Source of the DNA: an uncultured Christensenella sp. | Lineage (GTDB): Bacteria > Bacillota > Clostridia > Christensenellales > UBA1242 | NCBI GenBank assembly: GCA_949291975.1 | Contig: CASEYA010000135.1 | Location: forward strand, 1-11,665 | Length of the DNA: 11,665 nucleotides | Reading direction: 5' to 3' | Shown: positions 6,079 to 11,665 of the stretch, piece by piece | Layout: the number at the start of each line of letters is the position of its first letter | How positions within the stretch are numbered: position 1 is the first letter of the stretch | Notes under the pieces: generated by a model | What the model saw: only the letters and a program-made list of their open reading frames with translations | What the model was told of the DNA's origin: nothing | The model's database searches: none | Program-made: the position numbers and the translations under genes

Positions 6079-7350
6079 ATGGAAGATTTATTTGATAAAC
6101 AAAATTTTAACAGCAAGCCTCTTGCAGAGCGTATGCGTGCAACATCACTTGATGAATTTATAGGACAAGAGCATATTGTTTCAAAAAACAGTTTATTGAG
6201 CAGAGCAATAAAATCTAATATGCTTGGCAGTTGCATTTTTTATGGCCCACCGGGAACAGGAAAGACCACTCTTGCAAATATAATCAGCAAAACAACAAAC
6301 TATCCTTGCGTAAAACTAAATGCAGTATCAAGTGGGGTTGCAGATGCAAAAAAAGTAATGGATGAAGCACGAAATCATTTCAGGCTTTATGGTAAACCAA
6401 CATATCTTTTGCTTGATGAATGTCATCGGTGGAACAAAGCACAAAGCGACAGTGTGCTGAGTGCAATTGAAGAGGGTTTTATAATTTTTATTGGTTCTAC
6501 CACAGAAAATCCGTTTGTTAATATGACACGAGCAATTGTATCTAGGTGCCGAATATTTGAATTTAAACCTCTTAAAAGTGAACAAATAAAAAAAGCATTA
6601 AAGAGCGCAATCACAAGCGAAAAGGGTTTTGGAAAACTGAAAATAGACATAACCGAAGATGCTCTTGACCATTATGCATGGGCTTCAAGCGGAGATTTGC
6701 GAACAGCCTATAATGCACTGGAACTTGCGGTAAAAACCACGCCAATTAATAAAAAAGGAGAAATTGTCATCGACAAAGTGGTTGCTGAGCAATCTATTCA
6801 AAAAAAATCTCTGTCAATTGATGAAACAATTTTTTATGATATGCTAAGTGCATTTTGTAAAAGTTTGCGAGGTAGCGATGCAGAAGCAGGGTTATATTGG
6901 TCAATGCGCTTAATTGAAGCGGGGTGTGACCCACTTGTTATAACCAGAAGAATGATTGCTCATGCCAGCGAAGATATTGGAATGGCAGATAGCAATGCTC
7001 TTTTAATTGCAATTTGCGCTCATATTGCTGTTAAAAATATTGGTTTACCAGAATGCAAATTGTCCATTGCTCATGCTGTAATTTATCTTTGTGAAGCGCC
7101 AAAATCAAACAGTGTTTTAAAAGCAATGGAGTCTGCCACAACCGATGCGCAAAGGGTCAAAGATGATGCTGTTCCAAATCATCTAAAAAATCATCCAACT
7201 CTTGATAAACAAATGCCTTATAAATACCCACACGATTTTGGTGGATATGTTAAACAGCAATATATGCCAGATAGCCTAAAAAACAGAACTTATTATGTTC
7301 CAAGTGAAAATGGAAGAGAAAAGGGACTTATTAGAAAAAAAGTTAAATAA
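6079..7350 (+). CDS. rarA: Replication-associated recombination protein A (AAA+ ATPase)
   Basis: RarA (MgsA) is a clamp-loader-like AAA+ ATPase that acts at stalled or damaged replication forks with SSB and recombination proteins. Of 423 residues, 1-50 hold the family opening PLAERMRATSLDEFIGQEH. Walker A is GPPGTGKT (56-63), Walker B is LLLDECHRWNK (110-120, where most members read DEIHRFNK), sensor 1 is GSTTENPF (139-146), and an arginine-finger candidate lies in SRCR (155-158). The C-terminal tetramerisation domain is recognisable by MRLIEAGCDPLVITRRM and DAQRVKDDAVPNHLKN. Full length for the family. AAGGAAG upstream supports the start. It is transcribed from its own promoter as a single gene; the next gene has its own promoter too. 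Confidence 0.95.
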   Translation: MEDLFDKQNFNSKPLAERMRATSLDEFIGQEHIVSKNSLLSRAIKSNMLGSCIFYGPPGTGKTTLANIISKTTNYPCVKLNAVSSGVADAKKVMDEARNHFRLYGKPTYLLLDECHRWNKAQSDSVLSAIEEGFIIFIGSTTENPFVNMTRAIVSRCRIFEFKPLKSEQIKKALKSAITSEKGFGKLKIDITEDALDHYAWASSGDLRTAYNALELAVKTTPINKKGEIVIDKVVAEQSIQKKSLSIDETIFYDMLSAFCKSLRGSDAEAGLYWSMRLIEAGCDPLVITRRMIAHASEDIGMADSNALLIAICAHIAVKNIGLPECKLSIAHAVIYLCEAPKSNSVLKAMESATTDAQRVKDDAVPNHLKNHPTLDKQMPYKYPHDFGGYVKQQYMPDSLKNRTYYVPSENGREKGLIRKKVK

Positions 7351-7391
7351 TGTGCAAAAAGCACAAAAACAAATAAACTACGCAAAAAAAG

Positions 7392-7420
7392 TTGATAAAC
7401 TTTTTGATATTTGTTATAAT
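7392..7420 (+). promoter_or_regulatory. Rubrerythrin promoter, extended -10
   Basis: TTGATA (7392-7397), a 17-base spacer and TATAAT (7415-7420), with TG one base ahead of the -10. A PerR operator might be expected for a rubrerythrin gene, but I see only a poor TTGT...ACAA dyad around the -10. Confidence 0.8.
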
Positions 7421-7449
7421 CAAGCAATTACAAAAAGGAGAAAAGCAAA

Positions 7450-8004
7450 ATGATTAAATTAGAAAAGATGAAAGAAGTTGAGGGAACTCAGACTCACAAA
7501 AACTTAATGGAAGCATTCGCTGGTGAAAGCATGGCTAGAAACAAATATGACTATTTTGCAAGCATTGCAAAGAAAGAGGGCTATGAACAGATTAGCAGAA
7601 TTTTCCAAGAAACAGCACTTAATGAAAAAGAACATGCAAAAATTTGGTTTAAACTTGCACACGGCATGGGCGACACAAAACAATGCTTAAAATGGGCAAG
7701 TGAAGGCGAAAACTACGAATGGGTAACCATGTATGAAAACTTTGCTAAGACAGCAGAAGAAGAGGGGTTCAAAGAAATTGCTGAACTTTTCCGTGGTGTT
7801 GCAAAAATTGAAAAAGAGCACGAACAAAGATTTAACGACCTTTCTGTAAACATTGAAACAGGAGAAGTTTTCAAAAGAGTTGCAGAAAACGAGTGGATTT
7901 GTCTTAACTGTGGACACCGCATCATTTCAAAAGAAGCGCCAACCGTTTGTCCAGTTTGTCAGCACCCACAGGGTTATTTTGCACTAGCAAAAAAAGATTA
8001 CTAA
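7450..8004 (+). CDS. rbr: Rubrerythrin (peroxide reductase)
   Basis: Cytoplasmic non-haem iron protein that reduces hydrogen peroxide in anaerobes, taking electrons through its rubredoxin domain. Of 184 residues, about 1-140 form the ferritin-like four-helix di-iron domain, with Glu26 in [11 protein letters not shown] and the two ExxH metal motifs at Glu59-His62 (NEKEHAK) and Glu121-His124 (IEKEHE). Residues 148-182 form the C-terminal rubredoxin-like domain with Cys pairs CLNC (151-154) and CPVC (167-170), which bind one iron. All key ligands are present. AAAGGAG upstream favours the first ATG over Met7. Single gene with its own promoter and terminator; points to an oxygen-sensitive lifestyle. 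Confidence 0.95.
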   Translation: MIKLEKMKEVEGTQTHKNLMEAFAGESMARNKYDYFASIAKKEGYEQISRIFQETALNEKEHAKIWFKLAHGMGDTKQCLKWASEGENYEWVTMYENFAKTAEEEGFKEIAELFRGVAKIEKEHEQRFNDLSVNIETGEVFKRVAENEWICLNCGHRIISKEAPTVCPVCQHPQGYFALAKKDY

Positions 8005-8030
8005 TTTTTAAGTTTTAAGAGTATTAAATT

Positions 8031-8065
8031 CCCTTTTGCATACACTAATGCAAAAGGGGTTTTTT
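8031..8065 (+). terminator. Rubrerythrin terminator that also holds the ytxC ribosome site
   Basis: CCCTTTTGCAT (8031-8041) and ATGCAAAAGGG (8048-8058) form a perfect 11-bp stem with a 6-nt loop, then G and six T. The AAAAGGGG of the 3' arm lies six bases before the next gene's ATG at 8066 and is its only visible Shine-Dalgarno. Confidence 0.9.
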
Positions 8066-8806
8066 ATGTGGGAGATTTCAATTGAAGCAAGCAAAAAAAA
8101 TGTTCATTTATTAAATTACATATCAAACAAACTGCAAAATTCCATTTCTTTTTTCAAGGGCATTCAAAGTTTAATGGCATATGATAATTCGGTAAGCCTT
8201 GCTGTTGGTTGTCCCAAGCAATATGCAAATCAGTTAAAAAATTTTCTCAAAATTTTAATTTGTGATGCAATTTGTTACCAAATGAAGTTTGATTATCTTA
8301 AAAACCATATAAATCTGGTCGTAAGCAGTGAAAACCTTTTTAATGCCTTTATAAAAGTTTACACATATTTTGACAGCGAACTTGAAAGAAAAATTGTCCT
8401 TCGCATCTTGTCTTTAAACGATAAAATTGTCCTTGAAAGTTTTTTATATTTTAAACTGCAACCACTTTTACAAAAATGGAAAGAAATGTGCAATCTTGCA
8501 AATTCAAACCTGAGCATGTTTTTAGAAAGCCAAACATTATTAGAACTTTTAAAATTTTTGATTTCAAATATGGATATAAAAGTTGAATCTTTAATTATAG
8601 ATTTATCCAGCAGTTGTCAATTTTTTGAAGAAAGAAAAAATAAACTGATATTTCTAAAAAATTTTAATGAAGCAGAAGATTTTGAAATTATAACAGGGCT
8701 AATTGAATTTTCGCCCAGCAAGATAAAAATTATCAGTGGAAAAAACCACAATTTAATCTCTTTAATTGCCAATTTATATGAAGGCAGGGTGGAAATTTTA
8801 AAATAA
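8066..8806 (+). CDS. ytxC: Putative sporulation protein, YtxC family
   Basis: 246 residues from the ATG at 8066. YtxC is a conserved protein of spore formers whose biochemical role is not known. The C-terminal half shows the family pattern: FKLQPLLQKW (129-138), KLIFLKNFNEAEDFEIITGLIEFSPSKIKII (193-223) and a closing RVEIL. The assignment rests on this resemblance and on context: in Bacillus ytxC lies just upstream of thrS, near infC, and here infC is next. No signal peptide is seen. An in-frame TTG at 8036 is rejected because it would place ten codons inside the rubrerythrin terminator. AAAAGGGG six bases before 8066 sets the start. No separate promoter was found, so expression may depend on read-through from rubrerythrin or on a promoter I cannot see. 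Confidence 0.75.
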   Translation: MWEISIEASKKNVHLLNYISNKLQNSISFFKGIQSLMAYDNSVSLAVGCPKQYANQLKNFLKILICDAICYQMKFDYLKNHINLVVSSENLFNAFIKVYTYFDSELERKIVLRILSLNDKIVLESFLYFKLQPLLQKWKEMCNLANSNLSMFLESQTLLELLKFLISNMDIKVESLIIDLSSSCQFFEERKNKLIFLKNFNEAEDFEIITGLIEFSPSKIKIISGKNHNLISLIANLYEGRVEILK

Positions 8807-8820
8807 TATTAAAAAAATGC

Positions 8821-8849
8821 TTGCAAAATTAAACATTTTGTGCTATCAT
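8821..8849 (+). promoter_or_regulatory. Promoter of the infC operon leader
   Basis: TTGCAA (8821-8826), a 17-base spacer and TATCAT (8844-8849), with TG one base ahead of the -10. Predicted start near 8856. Confidence 0.8.
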
Positions 8850-8855
8850 GAATAC

Positions 8856-9014
8856 CAACAAAGAAGAAGGCTCACTTCTCACCAGTCGGGATTCCTAGAT
8901 TGGTTACATGAATCATTTGTGGTTCAAATCCCTGATTTTTTTGTTTTTGGGAAGTGAGTTTGCATTTTGCTCACTTCTTTTTTCGTTAATAAAAATATTT
9001 TTGGGAGGAAAAAC
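8856..9014 (+). promoter_or_regulatory. Leader attenuator of the infC-rpmI-rplT operon (L20-leader type)
   Basis: This leader carries two mutually exclusive structures. CTCACTTC (8871-8878) can pair with GAAGTGAG (8951-8958) to give an antiterminator that encloses an inner domain built on GGGATT (8888-8893) with AATCCC (8927-8932). Alternatively GAAGTGAG pairs with the second copy of CTCACTTC (8970-8977) to form a terminator with a run of T. In Firmicutes the equivalent leader is bound by ribosomal protein L20, which favours termination; the same feedback is inferred here from position and layout. Confidence 0.8.
8951..8983 (+). terminator. Regulated terminator in the infC leader
   Basis: GAAGTGAG (8951-8958) and CTCACTTC (8970-8977) form a perfect 8-bp stem with an 11-nt loop, followed by six T. 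It lies 32 bases before infC and competes with the upstream antiterminator. Confidence 0.85.
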
Positions 9015-9527
9015 ATCATCAAAGAATTATTGATAAACGAGCAAATAAAAGCTCAACAAGTGCGCCTGCTTGGTGTGGAAGGCGAACAACTTGGCGTTGT
9101 AAGTCTTGCAGATGCAAGAGGTAAGGCAGAAGAATTAGGGCTTGACCTTGTTAACATTTCGCCAAACGCAACACCACCTGTTTGCCGAATTATGAACTAT
9201 GGCAAATATAAGTTCGAAGCACAAAAGAGAGAAAAAGAAGCAAAGAAAAAACAAAAAGCAATTGAAGTTAAATGCATGGAACTTTCAATGCGCATTGAAG
9301 AACATGATATGCTTTTCAAAGCAAAACAGGTCCGCAAATTTTTGCAATCTGGTGCAAAAGTGCGTGTTATCATAAAAGGTGTAAGAGGTCGTCTTGCTGG
9401 CTTTGCTCATCAAGGAATTGATAACATGAACAAGTTTTATGAAATGCTTCAAGATGATTGCGCAGTGGAGCAAAAACCAGAACTTGCTGGTTCAATTATT
9501 ACCATGATTCTTGCTCCCAAAAATTAA
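9015..9527 (+). CDS. infC: Translation initiation factor IF-3, AUC start
   Basis: IF-3 binds the 30S subunit, keeps it apart from 50S and rejects wrong start codons and initiator tRNAs. The family N-terminus KELLINEQIKAQQVRL begins right after two ATC codons (9015 and 9018), 6 or 9 bases from GGGAGG (9003-9008), and there is no ATG, GTG or TTG at the right place. A TTG at 8967 would put 16 extra codons through the leader terminator and is rejected. The protein then has 170 residues, the usual length. The N-domain holds DLVNISPNATPPVCRIMNYGKYKFE, the linker is lysine-rich (KREKEAKKKQK), and the C-domain has the conserved GRLAGFAHQG. A rare AUC start fits the known autoregulation of infC: IF-3 discriminates against its own non-AUG start. 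Which of the two ATC codons is used is not settled. Confidence 0.93.
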   Translation: MIKELLINEQIKAQQVRLLGVEGEQLGVVSLADARGKAEELGLDLVNISPNATPPVCRIMNYGKYKFEAQKREKEAKKKQKAIEVKCMELSMRIEEHDMLFKAKQVRKFLQSGAKVRVIIKGVRGRLAGFAHQGIDNMNKFYEMLQDDCAVEQKPELAGSIITMILAPKN

Positions 9528-9555
9528 CTAAAATTTATCAAGGAGAAATACTATT

Positions 9556-9744
9556 ATGCCAAAAATGAAAACAAACAGTGCAGCAAAAAAGCGTTTTAGA
9601 AAAAATAAAAATGGCGTTATAAAACGTGGATGTCAATATGCTGGACACAAGATGACAAACAAAACAAGTAAAAGGAAGATGCGTCTTCGCAAAGGAGAAA
9701 AGGTTTCAAAGGCCGATGCTCCAAAGATTAAGAACGCTATATAG
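9556..9744 (+). CDS. rpmI: 50S ribosomal protein L35
   Basis: Small basic 50S protein of 62 residues, usual length, beginning MPKMKTNSAAKKRFRKN and containing RKGEKVSKAD, the family hallmark. AAGGAG lies about 11 bases before the ATG. It sits 28 bp after infC and 14 bp before rplT in the standard operon order. Confidence 0.96.
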   Translation: MPKMKTNSAAKKRFRKNKNGVIKRGCQYAGHKMTNKTSKRKMRLRKGEKVSKADAPKIKNAI

Positions 9745-9758
9745 GGAGGACTTAGATT

Positions 9759-10118
9759 ATGAGAATTAAAAATGGATTACATGCAATTAAGAAAAGAAAT
9801 GCAATTTTGAAAAAGGCAAAGGGCTATTTTGGAGCAAAAAGCAAACAATTCAAGATTGCAAAACAACAGGTAATGAAATCTGGCAACTATGCATATGTTG
9901 GCCGTAAACTTGAAAAAAGAAATATGCGTTCTTTATGGATTGCAAGAATCAACGCTGCTTGCAGACAAAATGAAATCAACTACAGCAACTTTATGCACGG
10001 ACTTAAGGTTGCTGGCGTAAATCTTAACCGTAAGGTTCTTGCAGACATTGCGGTTAATGATGCAGTTGCTTTTGCAAAACTTGCTGAGCAAGCAAAAACA
10101 GCAGTTAGTGCAAAATAA
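9759..10118 (+). CDS. rplT: 50S ribosomal protein L20
   Basis: Early-assembly 23S rRNA-binding protein of 119 residues and, in Firmicutes, the repressor of its own operon through the leader upstream of infC. Recognisable blocks are KKAKGYFGAKS (18-28), the LWIARINAACRQNEINYSNFMHGLK stretch and NRKVLADIAVND. The N-terminus reads MRIKNG where most members have MARVKRG, so it is one residue short and the basic tail is somewhat changed. AGGGAGG overlaps the rpmI stop and gives a strong start. Confidence 0.96.
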   Translation: MRIKNGLHAIKKRNAILKKAKGYFGAKSKQFKIAKQQVMKSGNYAYVGRKLEKRNMRSLWIARINAACRQNEINYSNFMHGLKVAGVNLNRKVLADIAVNDAVAFAKLAEQAKTAVSAK

Positions 10119-10135
10119 TTAAGCAGGTTTTTGTT

Positions 10136-10870
10136 ATGATAACTATCACAAGCAAAGACAATAAGATAATCAAAAAATTTGCAAAACTTAAACAAAAAAA
10201 ATATATTGACAAAACAAACATGGTTTTGCTTGAAGGACAAAGATTGGTGGAAGACGCAAGGAAACGGAATGCAAAGTTCGTTGCCGTGTTCAGTTTGAAC
10301 AATGCTTTCACTGATGACAGTTTTGATTGTCCAGTCTATAAACTTTCCAGTTCTGTTTTCAAAATGCTTTCCAGCACAGAAAACTCTCAGGGCATTATTG
10401 CTACAATAAGTTTTCCAAAGAAAAATTTTGCTTTGCCAACAGGTGATTTTCTGGTGCTTGATAGAATTGCTGACCCAGGAAATCTTGGAACAATAATAAG
10501 AACAGCAGTTGCTTTTGGGTTCAAAGATATATATCTATATAATTGTGTTGACCATCGTAACAGCAAGGTTTTGCGTTCTACCATGGGCACAATTTTTGAT
10601 GCAAACATATATGATATAGATAAAGAAAACCTAAACGACCTAGCAAAATTCAATCTTCTAAGTGCTGAAATGAATGGGGAAGATGTTTCACAAATTAAGC
10701 GCCTAGACAAACATTTTGGTTTGGTGTTAGGAAGTGAAGCTTTTGGAGTTGAGAAAGAGATTGCAAATTATTGTTATAAAAAAATCTCATTGCCAATGGA
10801 AAATGATGTTGAATCACTCAATGTTGCAATTGCTGGTGGGATTTTAATGTATTTATTAAAACAAAAATAA
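10136..10870 (+). CDS. SpoU/TrmH-family RNA 2'-O-methyltransferase
   Basis: Transfers a methyl group from S-adenosylmethionine to a ribose 2'-OH in rRNA or tRNA. Of 244 residues, about 1-95 form the substrate-binding N-domain (LLEGQRLVEDA at 31-41), and the rest is the knotted SPOUT domain with all three motifs: DPGNLGTIIRTA (113-124) with its Asn and Arg, LVLGSEAFGV (196-205), and ISLPM...ESLNVAIAGGI (218-236). The place after rplT matches the YsgA-type methylase near the same genes in Bacillus. The exact target base cannot be read from the sequence. The ribosome site is weak (AGCAGG), and with a 17-bp gap and no promoter, translation probably leans on transcription from the infC operon. Confidence 0.9.
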   Translation: MITITSKDNKIIKKFAKLKQKKYIDKTNMVLLEGQRLVEDARKRNAKFVAVFSLNNAFTDDSFDCPVYKLSSSVFKMLSSTENSQGIIATISFPKKNFALPTGDFLVLDRIADPGNLGTIIRTAVAFGFKDIYLYNCVDHRNSKVLRSTMGTIFDANIYDIDKENLNDLAKFNLLSAEMNGEDVSQIKRLDKHFGLVLGSEAFGVEKEIANYCYKKISLPMENDVESLNVAIAGGILMYLLKQK

Positions 10871-10886
10871 AAGGAAGTGGATAATT

Positions 10887-11612
10887 ATGTCAGGACATAG
10901 TAAATGGGCAACAATAAAAAGAGATAAAGCCAAAACTGATGCTGCTCGTGGAAATGTGTTCACAAAAATTGGGCGTGAAATTGCAATTGCAGTTAAAAAT
11001 GGCGGAGGCGACCCTGCATTAAATCCAAGACTTGCCACCGTTATACAAAAAGCAAGAGCAAATAATATGCCAAACGAGAACATTCAGCGTTCCATTAAAA
11101 AAGCAACAGGTGAACTTGGCAGTGTAAACTATGAAGAAATGGTCTACGAAGGCTATGGCCCAGGTGGCTCAGCAGTAATGCTTGATATTGTTACAGACAA
11201 TAAAAACAGAACATCAGCAGATATTCGCCACATTTTTGACCGTGCTGGTGGTTCGCTTGCTGGCCCAAATGCTGTTGCATATCTTTTTGCAAGAAAGGCA
11301 GTTGTGGTTGTAGAAGCGCCAGATAAAAAAGAAGATGACATCACAATGATTGCTCTTGAAGCAGATGCAGATGATGTTGAAGATAACAAAGATGGCATTT
11401 TTACAATCTATGGTGATGTTACAAAACTCACACAAATTAGAAGTGCTTTTGAAAAAAGTGGAATAAAAATTCTCAGTGCAGAAATTGAACAAGTTCCACA
11501 CGATTTAATTGAACTTGATGATAATAAATATGCTTCATTTGAAAAGATGCTTGATAATCTTGAGGAAAATGATGATGTTCAAAATGTTTATCACAATGTT
11601 GCAATGAAATAA
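10887..11612 (+). CDS. yebC: YebC/PmpR-family protein
   Basis: 241 residues, usual length. The opening MSGHSKWATIKRDKAK, the YEGYGPGG block (87-94), TDNKNRT (103-109) and the GGSLAGPNAVAYLF stretch (121-134) are diagnostic. The family was long annotated as a DNA-binding transcriptional regulator; newer work on YebC and mitochondrial TACO1 links it to translation of proline-rich stretches on the ribosome. Sitting at the end of an operon of initiation factor, ribosomal proteins and an rRNA methylase agrees with a translation role. AAGGAAG upstream sets the start. It begins 16 bp after the methylase. No terminator is seen in the 53 bases left in the window. Confidence 0.95.
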   Translation: MSGHSKWATIKRDKAKTDAARGNVFTKIGREIAIAVKNGGGDPALNPRLATVIQKARANNMPNENIQRSIKKATGELGSVNYEEMVYEGYGPGGSAVMLDIVTDNKNRTSADIRHIFDRAGGSLAGPNAVAYLFARKAVVVVEAPDKKEDDITMIALEADADDVEDNKDGIFTIYGDVTKLTQIRSAFEKSGIKILSAEIEQVPHDLIELDDNKYASFEKMLDNLEENDDVQNVYHNVAMK

Positions 11613-11665
11613 AGATAAAATTTTAACTTAAACAAGAAAAAGAACTTTATCACAAAAAGTAATAA

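Noticed and set aside
7353..7367. GTGC-AAAAA-GCAC hairpin after rarA as a terminator
   Set aside because: The stem is only 4-5 bp and no T run follows on the plus strand.
7405..7433. PerR-type operator at the rubrerythrin promoter
   Set aside because: Only a weak TTGT...ACAA dyad is present; it does not match the TTATAATnATTATAA box well enough.
8036..8065. TTG start for ytxC ten codons upstream
   Set aside because: These codons are the rubrerythrin terminator hairpin; ATG 8066 has a Shine-Dalgarno at the right distance and TTG 8036 has none.
8967..9014. TTG start for infC adding 16 residues
   Set aside because: The added codons run through the leader terminator and GGGAGG, and IF-3 homology starts at the ATC codons.
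1..11665. CRISPR arrays, insertion sequences, tRNA genes, attachment sites
   Set aside because: I found no regularly spaced repeats, transposase or integrase frames, or cloverleaf sequences in the window.

Overview
The window is AT-rich (by eye roughly one third G+C), uses the standard bacterial code (TGA as stop, TGG for Trp), and has strong GGAGG-type ribosome sites. The gene content points to an endospore-forming, anaerobic Clostridia-type Firmicute: an intact sigK-type sporulation sigma factor, a YtxC-family sporulation protein, a rubrerythrin, an infC-rpmI-rplT operon with a Firmicutes-style leader attenuator, and a type A RNase P RNA. I cannot name a species; an uncultured gut-type clostridium is an inference.

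Layout. (1) 1-701, minus: N-terminal part of a secreted or surface protein that runs off the left edge, with its own promoter. (2) 805-1700, plus: two half-size TauE/SafE membrane proteins, closed by a strong terminator (1740-1783). (3) 1843-3286: sigK-like sigma factor, then a terminator whose sequence also carries the -35 of the next gene, then an unrecognised soluble helical protein. (4) 3315-4262, an RNA cluster: rnpB on plus (about 3465-3863) with its promoter and terminator, facing a roughly 150-nt structured RNA on minus (about 4227 to 4076). The second RNA has its own promoter and terminator and a hairpin whose whole 8-nt loop is complementary to a segment near the 3' end. I could not assign it to a family with confidence. 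(5) 4262-4732: no gene, but several inverted repeats in series. (6) 4733-5968: unrecognised 411-aa protein with one N-terminal membrane segment. (7) 6079-7350 rarA, then 7450-8004 rubrerythrin, each with its own extended -10 promoter. (8) 8066-8806 ytxC-like gene, whose Shine-Dalgarno lies in the 3' arm of the rubrerythrin terminator hairpin. (9) 8821-11612: L20-type leader attenuator, then infC (AUC start), rpmI, rplT, a SpoU/TrmH-family RNA methyltransferase and yebC, spaced 14-28 bp apart and probably one operon for translation.

How the genes work together. The right half is ordinary housekeeping (initiation factor, two ribosomal proteins, rRNA methylase, YebC), controlled by a leader in which two identical CUCACUUCU segments compete for one GAAGUGAG. 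ytxC beside infC echoes the Bacillus ytxC-thrS-infC neighbourhood, with thrS absent here. The left half mixes sporulation control, membrane export and unknown proteins. At least six promoters carry TGn extended -10 elements, three of them the identical 11-mer TGTGATATAAT. The best candidate for undescribed biology is the minus-strand structured RNA opposite rnpB, followed by the structured gene-free stretch at 4340-4580 and the two orphan proteins.
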